Source: Halorientalis sp. IM1011
GTDB lineage: Archaea > Halobacteriota > Halobacteria > Halobacteriales > Haloarculaceae
Assembly (NCBI RefSeq): GCF_001989615.1
Contig: NZ_CP019067.1
Span: forward strand, 2,232,001-2,296,000
Length of the DNA stretch: 64,000 nucleotides
Reading direction: 5' to 3'
Shown: one piece after another, positions 22,002-30,370 of the stretch
Layout: each line of letters starts with the position of its first letter
How positions within the stretch are numbered: position 1 is the first letter of the stretch
The notes under the pieces: generated by a model
Databases searched by the model: none
What the model was told of the DNA's origin: nothing
The model's input: the letters and a program-made list of their open reading frames with translations, nothing else
Position numbers and translations under genes: made by a program

Positions 22002-22448
22002 ATGGGTCATTCACCCGATGATTCGGCCGATCACTCCACAGGCCCGTCGGATCGACAGACTCTGCGTCTGCTGGAACGACACCTCGCCTCGGAATCCCTC
22101 GTCGTCGAAACTGCGTTCGAGCCGGATCCCTACGAGCCGCGGCTACTTGCGGTGTTCCTCGATGCTGATCGATATCCTGAGGCGGTGACTACGGCCCGGC
22201 TCAATATCCGGTGGTTCACGACGGGAGATTTTTCGATTCACTACGTCGAAACGCGAGCGGAGGCTGACTGGGAGTGTCGCTGGGACCGGCATCCGAATAC
22301 ACACAACAGCAGACTACACTTTCACGAGCCACCAGCCGGAACCGAGGTCGTCGATCTCGAACTCTCCTCTCTCCATCCACTCGAAGTCTATTCGACGGTG
22401 CTCACGGCCATCGAGCAACGTATTGAGACGTTGTGGTCTTCGCACTGA
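22002..22448 (+). CDS. 'WDRHPN' partner protein (DUF6516-like), copy 2
   Basis: 148 residues. Conserved core RWFTTGDFSIHYVETRAEAD and WECRWDRHPNTHNSRLHFHE align with copy 1, including the His and Arg residues. The ATG immediately follows the DUF7342 stop. The C-terminus (LEVYSTVLTAIEQRIETLWS) is a shared amphipathic helix. Same interpretation and uncertainty as copy 1. Confidence 0.78.
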   Translation: MGHSPDDSADHSTGPSDRQTLRLLERHLASESLVVETAFEPDPYEPRLLAVFLDADRYPEAVTTARLNIRWFTTGDFSIHYVETRAEADWECRWDRHPNTHNSRLHFHEPPAGTEVVDLELSSLHPLEVYSTVLTAIEQRIETLWSSH

Positions 22449-22475
22449 GTATATCGAGGCACCTGTACTTCTCTG

Positions 22476-22541
22476 AAAGCCCTCGTGCGCCCAGTCCCGC
22501 GACCGCGTCTGCGCGCCTGTCGGTGCGTGACGGGTCGGTGT
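22476..22541. repeat. Repeat R1, partial copy 3
   Basis: Shares about the first 65 bp with the full R1 copies at 18940 and 23270 with several changes, then diverges. It begins 27 bp after the stop of the second WDRHPN gene. Confidence 0.7.
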
Positions 22542-22639
22542 TTCTAGAGCTCGATCACTCTTCGATACTCCTCGATCAAAACGGAAGAATACTCTCAGTA
22601 AAATTGGGTTATGACATCTGGCAGAAGATAGAAAATCTG

Positions 22640-22741
22640 TTATGCGAGTTCGTCGAGAAGTTCGCGGTCTTCTTCGATGATCTTACGAACTCGTTCACGG
22701 TGGTCGTCGAGATCATCGTCGTCCAGTTGTTCTTGACTCAT
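22640..22741 (-). CDS. 33-residue acidic ORF behind the Doc gene
   Basis: The minus strand encodes MSQEQLDDDD and a helical acidic stretch ending RELLDELA, 43 bp downstream of the Doc-like gene. It is about the size and charge of a minimal antitoxin (Phd-like C-terminal peptide), but the order toxin-first is unusual. The low-GC context and clean ATG/TAA favour a real gene modestly. Confidence 0.45.
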   Translation of the reverse strand: MSQEQLDDDDLDDHRERVRKIIEEDRELLDELA

Positions 22742-22784
22742 TATCGTGCTATAGCAACTACTCCGGTTTTAATCTTCGCACGTG

Positions 22785-23180
22785 TCATGGTTGAAGACGG
22801 TCTTTATCGATCTCGCCCTTCTCAAGCCATTCTGCGATTTCTCCAACATCGTATCGCCGGATCCGCTTCAAGACTCGTTCTGAGGTGGGGCCACGTTCAG
22901 CAGGTACCTCGTCCAGCCTAGACAGGTACTCCCGGGTAGTCACCCACGCAGTACGCTTATTTCCATCCTCAAACAGATGCATGGTTATCAGCTGCCGGAG
23001 CAAACACGCTGCACGAAAATACGGCCTTTCATATTGTTCACACTCTTGGAGTATGTCTCTCAGATCTAGTTTTGGTGCGGGGACTCGGGTTCCAGTATAC
23101 TGCATGTTGTAGGCGTCTTCAAGCTCCTCGTGCGTAGCGAGAATCTCCTCGGGTGTCGGGAGCATATCATCAGCCATCAC
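22785..23180 (-). CDS. doc: Doc-family (Fic-fold) toxin
   Basis: 131 residues (a second ATG is one codon in). The Fic/Doc signature is HLFEDGNKRTAW (HxFxDGNKR), which binds nucleotide phosphates; flanking helices FRAACLLRQLIT and TTREYLSRL fit the compact Doc form. Doc proteins phosphorylate or AMPylate translation factors and are paired with an antitoxin. Only the 33-residue ORF just downstream is a candidate partner. The toxin core appears intact. Confidence 0.9.
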   Translation of the reverse strand: MMADDMLPTPEEILATHEELEDAYNMQYTGTRVPAPKLDLRDILQECEQYERPYFRAACLLRQLITMHLFEDGNKRTAWVTTREYLSRLDEVPAERGPTSERVLKRIRRYDVGEIAEWLEKGEIDKDRLQP

Positions 23181-23269
23181 GTACTCTCACAGATGGGTGG
23201 GATATAAATTGTACAATAGATGGCTGCCCCGGAACGAATTTGAACGCGTTGACTGGAACCTCACCACCA

Positions 23270-23373
23270 AAAGCCCTCGTGCGCTCCAGTCCCGCGACCG
23301 CGTCTGCGCTCCTGTCGGTGCTTGACGGGTCGGGGTTCCCGGAGCGCACTCGCCCTTCATCCACCAGGCGTGG
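23270..23373. repeat. Dispersed repeat R1, copy 2
   Basis: Full-length copy, differing from copy 1 (18940) by one base seen. Same 9-bp inverted ends inside it. It lies between the divergent-side start of doc and the GC-rich region. Confidence 0.85.
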
Positions 23374-23741
23374 TTTTTCGAGGTGCCGAATCGGGTGTTT
23401 GTCAGAGTTGTGAATGGCTCGCCCCGCTCGCCTCTTTCGCCCGGCACTTGCTCACGGCTTCCAGCCGTTCGCACACGCGGTTCTCCTTGCAGGGAGAACT
23501 GCTCGTCCCTCGCGACCGACCATTCCGGGCGTGCGCCTCGCTACTCGCGGGTCGTCCCTCCCCGCTCGCTTCGTGGCCTCCCTGCGGTCGGCCACGCACT
23601 GCTCGCCGTTCCGGGCGTCTGGTTTCGCGCCAGCACCAAGCGCGCTGTCGGTCCTCGCAGGCTCGGACACGAAACCGGCTTGTGTGCTGGGCGGTCGTGC
23701 CGGGCGATCCGGCGCGCGTCGCTGGTTATCTGTCCGAGTGA

Positions 23742-23791
23742 GCGCGCCGCTCGCGCCCTGGCGGGCGCAAGCGAAGGCGCGAGCGGCGCGC
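23742..23791. other. 16-bp perfect inverted repeat
   Basis: GCGCGCCGCTCGCGCC and its exact complement flank an 18-nt loop about 95 bp upstream of the OB-fold gene. A stable cruciform, terminator-like hairpin or RNA structure. Confidence 0.6.
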
Positions 23792-23886
23792 AGCGGTGTG
23801 ACTGATCGAGTCGGTCGGTGTGAGAAAACCGCGAGTAGTGATCGCGGTTGTCGGCGCGGTGAGCGCCTTCGGAACTAGGAGTTCCA

Positions 23887-24759
23887 ATGTCAAATACAAA
23901 CCCACGAGGTAATGAAGTTTCGTCCGTTGCACAGGCAGTCAAACACGTCGATCTGGATGTCCGTGAGCCGATCGCGGATGAACAGGTACTGGAAGACGTA
24001 GTCGAGGAGGAACCCGAACTGCGGCCGTCTGTCGAGCAGGAAATACAGGGCACAGTGGATACGAACCACCCGGATGCAAACCCCGAGGGGCTGACTCTCG
24101 AAGCAGAAGAACGGATGCAGGCACGAGAGGCGGAGATCAGTCGGACGTTCCAGCGGGTGGATCGGCGAGTGGACTCCGATCGAGAGAACCGAACGCGAGC
24201 GGTGGCTCGGTCGGGGAGTATCAAGCGCCGGCGTGCTTTCGAGAAGCGCGCGGCGAGTGTCGACCCCTGGGCGGACCCAGATCGGGAGGACGCACGACTG
24301 CAGTTGTCCAGAGCTGAACTGGCGGAAGTGAATCAGGAAGCAGCGCGGCTGAGCGAGGAGCTACGTGGGTGGTCACGAGCGGCGATCAGTCGGCGGATAG
24401 CAGAGCGGGTCGTGGATGGAACGGACGTGGCGAGTGCAGTGATGACGGCGTTCGAGGAGTTACAGATGGGACCCGGACAAGTGATCCCGATTGCGGCCGT
24501 TGGACGGGTTGAACGGCGAGAAGTGAATATCGAAGGCACGGTTGTGAAACTCTTCAATACCAATCACCCCAGCATTGCATGGGCTGGCCTGGTGGAAGAT
24601 GCGACTGGAACTATGAAAGTGACATCATGGAGGCGGAGTGCACAACCTATCGTCCGTGAGGGTGAAAATCTTCGACTACGATCAGTTGCGAAGAACTGGT
24701 ACCAAGGCAGTGTCTCGGTAGCTCTAACCGGGCGGTCACAGGTCGATATCCTGGACTAG
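23887..24759 (+). CDS. OB-fold DNA-binding protein of haloarchaeal plasmids (RPA/SSB-like)
   Basis: 290 residues. The C-terminal ~90 residues (EGTVVKLFNTNHPSIAWAGL, then LVEDATGTMKVTSWRRSAQ and LRLRSVAKNWYQGSVSVAL) have the beta-barrel pattern of a single-stranded DNA-binding OB fold like RPA. The N-terminal two thirds are acidic, helical and rich in Arg/Glu, typical of a plasmid adaptor. It is the first gene after the GC-rich region and likely acts on the element's DNA during replication or transfer. No Rep catalytic motif is visible. Confidence 0.8.
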   Translation: MSNTNPRGNEVSSVAQAVKHVDLDVREPIADEQVLEDVVEEEPELRPSVEQEIQGTVDTNHPDANPEGLTLEAEERMQAREAEISRTFQRVDRRVDSDRENRTRAVARSGSIKRRRAFEKRAASVDPWADPDREDARLQLSRAELAEVNQEAARLSEELRGWSRAAISRRIAERVVDGTDVASAVMTAFEELQMGPGQVIPIAAVGRVERREVNIEGTVVKLFNTNHPSIAWAGLVEDATGTMKVTSWRRSAQPIVREGENLRLRSVAKNWYQGSVSVALTGRSQVDILD

Positions 24760-24819
24760 GTCTGCAAACCCTCTCTGAAATCTTTTATCCACGTTACTCT
24801 ACAGCCCGTGGGTTTTATA

Positions 24820-24840
24820 TGCCCCTAATGGGCGCGGGCA
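24820..24840 (+). promoter_or_regulatory. GC hairpin motif H1 upstream of the HNH gene
   Basis: TGCCC pairs with GGGCA around CTAATGGGCGC, preceded by TTTTATAT. Shortest member of the recurring motif seen at 31017, 32221, 34999, 37541 and 39270. Position: 25 bp before the ATG at 24866. Confidence 0.55.
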
Positions 24841-24865
24841 ATTCACAAATTGTCCGTAGTCCACA

Positions 24866-26014
24866 ATGAAAACCGAAGGTGAGTATACCTGTGAGATCTG
24901 TGGCGAATTGTTCGAAACGAACGTGGAAATTGCAGCCCATACCATTGGTCACCAGAAGTCTGTTTCAAAGGACGAAGTCTTGTGTGCCATTCAGCGGTTA
25001 GCAGACGAAAAAGGCCGTGCTCCCACGCGAAATGAAATGGACGACGAAGGCGAGTATTCCACATTTCCTGCAGTAAAATTGTTTGGCAGTTGGAATCAGG
25101 CAATCAAGGCCGCAGGGCTGGAACCGAATATCAAATTCGACGTGTCGAAAGACGCGGTAATCGACGAGGTGGTCAGGTTGGCTGAGACAAAAAATAGGAC
25201 TCCAACAATGAAAGATATGCGAGACGATGGTTCGGTTTCCCCCTCAACGGTCCAACGAAGATTCGGCTCTTGGTCTGAGGCGTTGAAAATGGCGGGATTC
25301 ACACCTACTGTCCAGTTTGATATCTCCCAAACAGATCTGCTTGAATCCTTTCAGCAGTTAGCCGCGAAGCTGGGTCGAACTCCGACTGCTTCTGAGATGG
25401 AGGATCTTGGAGCATATTCGGTAAAGGTCTTTCAACGACGATTTGGAAGCTGGAACGAGGCTGTTCGAGTTGCGGGACACGAACCGAATGCAATTCATAA
25501 CATTCCAGAGCCTGAACTCTTAGCCGAAATTGACCGACTCGCAGACGAACTTGGTCATCCTCCTTCATCTAACGAAATGATTGAACACGGTGAGTACTCG
25601 ATTACCCCGTATTCTACTCACTTTGATGACTGGGAGAGTGCCATTACGGCTGCGGGGCATGAATCACGTGGCCAACCCTCCGGTCCTGATCATCCCTCAT
25701 GGAAAGGTGGTTATCCAGATCGGTACGGAGCAAACTGGTACTTACAACGAAAGCGGGCACTAGAACGAGATAATCACACGTGTCAAGCATATGGGTGTGA
25801 GATTACTAATGAATCTCATCAAGAGAAGTTCTCTCGGGCTATCAATGTTCACCACCTGATTCCTCTTCGGACTTATTCAACTGGAGGTGATACGGTTGAC
25901 TATGAACAGGTGAATGATCTTAAAAACTTAATTACTCTCTGCCATCGCCATCATATCAAGTGGGAACGAATAGCCCCACTTCGGCCGGATACGAGACACT
26001 TGGATTCCATTTGA
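24866..26014 (+). CDS. HNH nuclease with C2H2 finger and four homing-type repeats
   Basis: 382 residues. Residues 7-29 form a C2H2 zinc finger (YTCEICGELFETNVEIAAHT). Four copies of a ~55-residue repeat follow, each ending in (R/L)FGSW...A...AG, the HNR repeat linked to homing-type nucleases and DNA binding. The C-terminal HNH domain holds CQAYGCEIT, INVHHLIPLRTYS and KNLITLCHRHHIKWE, with histidines and cysteines in place. The lower GC than its neighbours suggests recent arrival. It is probably a site-specific or homing endonuclease; target unknown. Confidence 0.88.
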   Translation: MKTEGEYTCEICGELFETNVEIAAHTIGHQKSVSKDEVLCAIQRLADEKGRAPTRNEMDDEGEYSTFPAVKLFGSWNQAIKAAGLEPNIKFDVSKDAVIDEVVRLAETKNRTPTMKDMRDDGSVSPSTVQRRFGSWSEALKMAGFTPTVQFDISQTDLLESFQQLAAKLGRTPTASEMEDLGAYSVKVFQRRFGSWNEAVRVAGHEPNAIHNIPEPELLAEIDRLADELGHPPSSNEMIEHGEYSITPYSTHFDDWESAITAAGHESRGQPSGPDHPSWKGGYPDRYGANWYLQRKRALERDNHTCQAYGCEITNESHQEKFSRAINVHHLIPLRTYSTGGDTVDYEQVNDLKNLITLCHRHHIKWERIAPLRPDTRHLDSI

Positions 26015-26286
26015 AATAATTGAAGAATGAGATTCTAGTCAGAACTTTTTCAATCCTCTCTATGTATCACAAACTGATATTCCTCCATCCCATTGCCCAC
26101 GACCCACCTCCCCACCCACCGCTCCCGGCCTCCCTGTGGTCGGCCGGCAGCCACGACCTCACGTGGCTTGTCTGGTATCCCAGAGATACGCGTTCGCACG
26201 CACAAGCTCTCGACCTCACTCATATTGGTGAAGAAACTCCTTATATATTTGTGTCCGCGACCACTTGTTCTGATCAAGAACCACCA

Positions 26287-26841
26287 ATGACATCCTCGAA
26301 AGACGATCTCTCGGCACGGGAGCGCGTGACGAAGGTAGTCGAGACAGTCACTGAGCCAGTGAGTATCAACTGGGTTGCTGAGGAAGCTGCTGTGCACTGG
26401 AATACGGCAGCGGATCGTCTCGAAAAGATGGCTGAAGCAGGTGATCTCCATCGTATCGAGCGAGGTGACAGCACCACGTATGTGCCGGATTTCACCAAGA
26501 CGTATATCGAGGAGATTCGCCAGCTTGCGCTTGAACTCTCGGCAGACGAATTGCGAGCTGAAATCACGGCAGCCAAAGAGGCGATTGAACAGATACAGGA
26601 CCAATACGATGTCGAGAGCCGTGAAGAACTCGAGGAGTCGCTTGCGGAGCCGGACGTTTCAGCCGAAGAAACCAAAGCTCGAAGTCATGCACTCCGGGAC
26701 TGGGAAGAAGAGAACGACACGATAACGCTCTTGAAACACGCGCTTCGTCTACAAGACGATCTCTTGGCTGTCGATCCCTACGCCGAAGTTAAGAGACAGG
26801 GGCAGGGCCGCGACGGACAGCGTCGTAATGAAGTGGCCTGA
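26287..26841 (+). CDS. DUF7342-type winged-helix regulator, copy 3
   Basis: 184 residues from the ATG at 26287 (the frame stays open back to 26020, with no family features there). HTH region SINWVAEEAAVHWNTAADRL followed by RLEKMAEAGDLHRIERGDST is related to the two cassettes at 20.4-22.4 kb, but here the large partner is missing. A 35-codon ORF overlaps its last codons (26828). The family looks like a mobile antitoxin unit. Confidence 0.8.
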   Translation: MTSSKDDLSARERVTKVVETVTEPVSINWVAEEAAVHWNTAADRLEKMAEAGDLHRIERGDSTTYVPDFTKTYIEEIRQLALELSADELRAEITAAKEAIEQIQDQYDVESREELEESLAEPDVSAEETKARSHALRDWEEENDTITLLKHALRLQDDLLAVDPYAEVKRQGQGRDGQRRNEVA

Positions 26842-26935
26842 CCTGACGGTTGATTACCTCGCCGAGGAACTCAACCTCGAACGAAGTGAGTACGTTCGCG
26901 AGGTCGGTCAATCGGTCGCCGAGTTTCGCGACTGA
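26828..26935 (+). CDS. 35-residue partner ORF overlapping the DUF7342 gene
   Basis: MKWPDLTVDYLAEELNLERS then EYVREVGQSVAEFRD. It overlaps the previous gene by 14 bp in another frame. The all-alpha acidic peptide could be a truncated partner or a small independent TA component. Weak evidence beyond the overlap and clean ends. Confidence 0.4.
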   Translation: MKWPDLTVDYLAEELNLERSEYVREVGQSVAEFRD

Positions 26936-27032
26936 TCAAAACAGGTCTCTGAAGTCTGGTTTGACGAGCGCATTCACCTGGGAATTGACAAATTCTTGTT
27001 TCGTTGGTCCCTGCCGATCGGGGTGGGTTAGC

Positions 27033-27983
27033 TTACAGTCTGATGTCGTAGTCAGCGGCCGTCCGTTTGAACTCTCTCCATTCGGGAAGTCGCTCAGTCG
27101 TCTGTTCACCCTGTGAATCGAGGTACGCGAGAAGCCCACTCGTGAGTGTACTGAGATCTATCTCTGCTTCGCGATCGTAATAGCGTGCACGTTCGTTGAG
27201 TGCTTTGGAATCAATCTCTTGGTGTGCGATGAGCAGCATACAATAGATTCGAAACCGTGTCTCCTGGTTGATTAGAAGCATGTGGCAGACGAGATCTGCA
27301 GCCGTGACTTCTGAGAGCCGCTCAGAGTGTATGTAGTGAAAACGCCCCCGCGTGAGGAGGGGAATTCCGAACTCCGCAAAGACCGTTGGTCCTGTCCGGT
27401 GGAAGTCCGCTTCCATTGTGTCTGTGTCACTCCCGAACAGATATTCGTCGTGGGTCTCCCAGTGGATCGTCACCTTCGTTGCTTCTGCGAGCGCCTCCTG
27501 CCGGTGGTCGTGATGGAAGACGGCACGAGCAAGGTCTGAGAGGTCTGAGAATGGCTCTGTGAGTGCATACTGTGAGTGGTCTTTCCCGACGATGCCCACG
27601 TGTTGGAGTTTTTCGAGTCGCCGGTAGACTGTCCCCCGGCTCACGTGGCTTCGCTCTGTAAGTTCACTTGCCGTTCGAGGCTCATCCAGATAGTACAGAA
27701 TCTGCAATCCTGCACCCGCGAGTAGCTCGGGGAAATCGACATGGCCGAACTCACTTATCAACGTCGTCAGTAGCTCGACTGGCTGGATGTCCGTCATCGA
27801 GACGAACTTGGTATTCTTTTTTCGCTCCACATTAGCGTATCCGCGCTCTTGAAGTGCTGAGATGACCCTTGATGCATAGCTCTCACTCCAGTCGAGGCGC
27901 TCAGCCACCTCGTGAATCGGGACCTGTTGAACCGATCCATGTCCAATCTCTGACACAGCTCGGATCTCACTCTTCGATAACAA
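27033..27983 (-). CDS. Two-HTH transcriptional regulator
   Basis: 316 residues with two wHTH modules: residues ~10-60 (VPIHEVAERLDWSESYASRV, then ISALQERGYANVERKKNTKF) and ~95-155 (DEPRTASELTERSHVSRGTV, then YRRLEKLQHVGIVGKDHSQY). The C-terminal half is an alpha/beta region without motif, possibly effector- or toxin-neutralising. A long inverted repeat at 27991-28030 over a TATA-like box immediately upstream suggests self-repression. Confidence 0.82.
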   Translation of the reverse strand: MLSKSEIRAVSEIGHGSVQQVPIHEVAERLDWSESYASRVISALQERGYANVERKKNTKFVSMTDIQPVELLTTLISEFGHVDFPELLAGAGLQILYYLDEPRTASELTERSHVSRGTVYRRLEKLQHVGIVGKDHSQYALTEPFSDLSDLARAVFHHDHRQEALAEATKVTIHWETHDEYLFGSDTDTMEADFHRTGPTVFAEFGIPLLTRGRFHYIHSERLSEVTAADLVCHMLLINQETRFRIYCMLLIAHQEIDSKALNERARYYDREAEIDLSTLTSGLLAYLDSQGEQTTERLPEWREFKRTAADYDIRL

Positions 27984-27990
27984 CTTGTCT

Positions 27991-28030
27991 CATTTTACGA
28001 AACCCAGGTATATACAAATTTCGTAAAATG
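27991..28030 (-). promoter_or_regulatory. Palindromic operator of the two-HTH regulator
   Basis: CATTTTACGAAA and its exact complement TTTCGTAAAATG enclose 16 bp with a TATA-like AGGTATATAC. It starts 7 bp upstream of the regulator's ATG (27983) and covers its promoter; the flanks extend the symmetry to about 15 of 16 positions. Confidence 0.75.
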
Positions 28031-28081
28031 AAACAACCACTAGAGGAGGCGACTATTCTATAGTGCAATACTTCTAGTCGG

Positions 28082-28243
28082 CTAGCCTAGTGTGCTAATC
28101 GAGAAACCACCTCGAGAAAAACATTCTTCGCCCCCATGGGTGCAGGGCATAACGTCTCGCAGATCGTTCTGGGGGACAGGTACGGCCAGACTGACGAGCG
28201 CGCTCGTATCTGCGACGACCGTTCGCAGTCGATGGCCGCTCAT
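28082..28243 (-). pseudogene. Truncated PIN (VapC-like) toxin
   Basis: The ATG overlaps the stop of the upstream antitoxin (ATGA). Residues LRTVVADTSALVSLAVPVP are the PIN N-terminal strand with the first catalytic Asp, but the following ~35 codons are unrelated and a stop comes at 28082. A PIN domain needs about 130 residues, so this toxin is dead or was cut by a rearrangement. Confidence 0.75.
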
Positions 28244-28605
28244 CGATCCTCAGCTTCGGTATCGACCGTCGTGGCATCGCTATCGTAGATGTCGACGTCG
28301 TCGGGGGCGGCGAGATCGAGCGGCTCGTCCTCGAGGTCTGCCTTGAGGAGGCGGAGTCGCTGGGCAGTTTCGGCTCCGACCAACTGCTTGACCGTCTTGA
28401 ACTCGAGTTGGTCGTCGTAGTACTTCGTCGCGACGAGTTCCTGAAACGTCTCGCTATCGGCGGTCTCTTCGATGTACTCGCGGATGGCTTCGACGAGCAG
28501 ATCCGTGCGATCTTTGTCGAAGAGTTCCGCGATTGCATCGTGCCGGTCAACGAGGTACTCGGGGGACTGAAAATGGACCCGTCGCGGCTCGTCGCTTCCG
28601 CCCAT
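28240..28605 (-). CDS. RHH/VapB-like antitoxin of a broken VapC pair
   Basis: 121 residues from the ATG at 28605 (MGGSDEPRRVHFQSPEYLVD); the frame is open upstream without support. An RHH-type strand-helix start is followed by acidic helices and an acidic tail (EDEPLDLAAPDDVDIYD), as in antitoxins that thread into the toxin. Its PIN partner downstream is truncated, so the antitoxin survives alone. Confidence 0.8.
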   Translation of the reverse strand: MGGSDEPRRVHFQSPEYLVDRHDAIAELFDKDRTDLLVEAIREYIEETADSETFQELVATKYYDDQLEFKTVKQLVGAETAQRLRLLKADLEDEPLDLAAPDDVDIYDSDATTVDTEAEDR

Positions 28606-28992
28606 CGTATACACAAGTTTTGCACATAGAATGATAACGGCTTCGGCGTTCGAACAGACCTTGCACATCAACGCTCGTGAGATCGAACTCTCTCACACAG
28701 GTTTCAGTTATGATCCTGTGCGTGTAGATCTGTTCTGGAGTCTTCTGGGTTTCTGCCCCTCGGAAAGACAGGTGACGAGTACTACTCCGGGGACTGATGT
28801 CGTCCCCGGTGGCAGTTGTGTGTCCGTGGCTGGTCTGTGTCGCCGTTGTCGCGCTTTCCTCGCGGACCGACAGCTACCGACAGCAGGCAGACAGACACCA
28901 CGCCTGCGTTCGCGGGTGGCGTCGGCGGCTTGGGTGGGAGATAGCCTGGAGCGTTGGGGTCCGCTTGGACTCTCTAGTCACCGGGGAGAGTT
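28606..28992. other. Intergenic region
   Basis: About 390 bp between the VapB promoter side and the end of the coiled-coil gene. No ORF or motif supported by the sequence was found; GT-rich runs only. Confidence 0.4.
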
Positions 28993-29844
28993 CTATCCGG
29001 GGAGGTCGGTCGTTCTCGGAGTATCTGTGTCTGTGGTGGCGGTCCCTGGGATATCCGAATCACTGGGGACGACCAGGCGGCGCTCTTTGTATTCGAGGCC
29101 GTCCTTGCGATGGGTCCGTTTCTCGATGTAGACGCGATCATTCGCAAGTTCGCGAATGCGTTCGAGTGTCTGGCCGGCGAGTTTCTTGGCGTGATCGTAA
29201 CTCAGTGTCTCATCGGCGCGTTCGTGGGTGGACTTGATCCAGATCCGGACATCCGAGGCGTCGACGTATTCTGAGACTGTGTTACAGCCACGCGACCAGA
29301 GCGTGGATCGATCGTGTTTCCCGCGTTCGGCCCAGGCTTTGGCTGCGAGGTAGTCTGCTCGGCGGTTGGTAGCCGAACTGAGCAGCTGGTCGTCCATGCG
29401 GGCGAGTTGCTGGATGGGCAGGAGATCCGCAGTTGCGAGTGGGGTAGTCCCCGAGCGTTCGAGTGGATCCTCGTAATCGGGCAGGCGGACCCACTCGGTG
29501 CCCTCATCGTCACTGAAGCGTTCGAGGCGGTTCTCGGGCAGGTTGAGTTGGTCCCTGGTGGGTGTGACATGTTCGTATTCGAGGTGAGCGCCCTTTTCGA
29601 GTTCGCGTGTCTGGAGTTCGGCGAGCTGGGACTGGGTCGTCGTCGTGCGCTTGCGGAGTGCTTCCAGCAGTGCACTCTGTTTCTCACACGTTGACTGGAG
29701 CTCGTCGACGCGTTGATCGGCTGTTTTTCGCGCCTCGCGTTCGGTTTCGAGATCTGATTGGAGTTTCTCGATCTGGGTCTGTTGGGACTCGACGGTAGCC
29801 TCCAGGTCTGCAATGCGGGCTTCGAGGCGTTCGAGGGCCGTCAT
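28993..29844 (-). CDS. Coiled-coil plasmid-type protein
   Basis: 283 residues. The first ~100 are a long heptad-rich coiled coil (ALERLEARIADLEATVESQQ and beyond). A middle loop carries LLPIQQLARMDDQLLSSATN and the C-terminal half has HTH-like helices, WSRGCNTVSEYVDASDVRIW. It is a type common on haloarchaeal plasmids near partition or replication genes; its function is unknown. Upstream is a 280-bp gap. Confidence 0.75.
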   Translation of the reverse strand: MTALERLEARIADLEATVESQQTQIEKLQSDLETEREARKTADQRVDELQSTCEKQSALLEALRKRTTTTQSQLAELQTRELEKGAHLEYEHVTPTRDQLNLPENRLERFSDDEGTEWVRLPDYEDPLERSGTTPLATADLLPIQQLARMDDQLLSSATNRRADYLAAKAWAERGKHDRSTLWSRGCNTVSEYVDASDVRIWIKSTHERADETLSYDHAKKLAGQTLERIRELANDRVYIEKRTHRKDGLEYKERRLVVPSDSDIPGTATTDTDTPRTTDLPG

Positions 29845-30124
29845 TGGTGGTGCCCTCCAGTGAGTGTGGTTGGGAGCGATGCGACTGTTCGTGCGGGAGT
29901 TTCAAGGTCCCGCGGTGCCTGAGCGAGCATGTCGGACCTTCCGACTCCACTCGGTGGCCGTGCAGGTACACGGTCGCCGGCTTTACACGACGATTTCCTG
30001 AGCGGAGTCTCAACTCACCCTCTGTATCGAAGCCCCTTTTATTTTGCTCAAAGGAAAGCAGTTGCTTGTGAGGCTAATAAACCAAACCTCTGATATTTAG
30101 GGCTACGAGGTAGAAGCAGTTGGC
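29845..30124. other. Intergenic region with candidate operator
   Basis: It contains the TTTTGCTCAAAGGAAAGCA stretch (30049-30067), which resembles TTTTGCTCTAAAGCAATAA at 30595-30613 on the other side of the next two genes. No gene. Confidence 0.45.
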
Positions 30125-30370
30125 ATGGCCGGTCGCAAGCCGGAGGTTTCCGATATCGAGATACTCCGGCAGTTTGCCCTCTCATCAGATCCCGTTCTTG
30201 GTGCGAACGAGCTTACCGAGACGTTCGATATGAGTCGGCAAGGCATCGACTATCGCCTTCGTCAGCTCGCAGAAGATGGACTGCTCGAAAGTAAAATCAT
30301 CAGCCGAGATCGGGTCTATTGGCTTACAGACGATGGCCGAGAGCGCATTGCCACTGAGCATGAACCCTAA
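30125..30370 (+). CDS. Small winged-helix protein
   Basis: 81 residues. HTH SDPVLGANELTETFDMSRQG and wing LEDGLLESKIISRDRVYWLT-like residues fit a one-domain wHTH. It is convergent with, and similar to, the 71-residue gene at 30367; the two share a four-base overlap. Likely a regulatory pair. Confidence 0.75.
   Translation: MAGRKPEVSDIEILRQFALSSDPVLGANELTETFDMSRQGIDYRLRQLAEDGLLESKIISRDRVYWLTDDGRERIATEHEP

Larger units (their letters stand above)
23181..23886. other. 700-bp region without a gene; holds R1 copy 2 and a GC-rich stretch
   Basis: After repeat R1 copy 2 comes a very GC-rich stretch (23400-23880) in which many frames are open but none has family features; the frames look like composition artefacts. 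It contains a 16-bp perfect inverted repeat (23742-23791). It is probably non-coding regulatory or replication-related DNA upstream of the OB-fold gene. Confidence 0.5.

Noticed and set aside
23400-23880. Long open frames in the GC-rich region as a gene
   Set aside because: Several overlapping frames are open at once with Arg/Ala/Pro/Ser-rich products and no family match, typical of composition artefacts.
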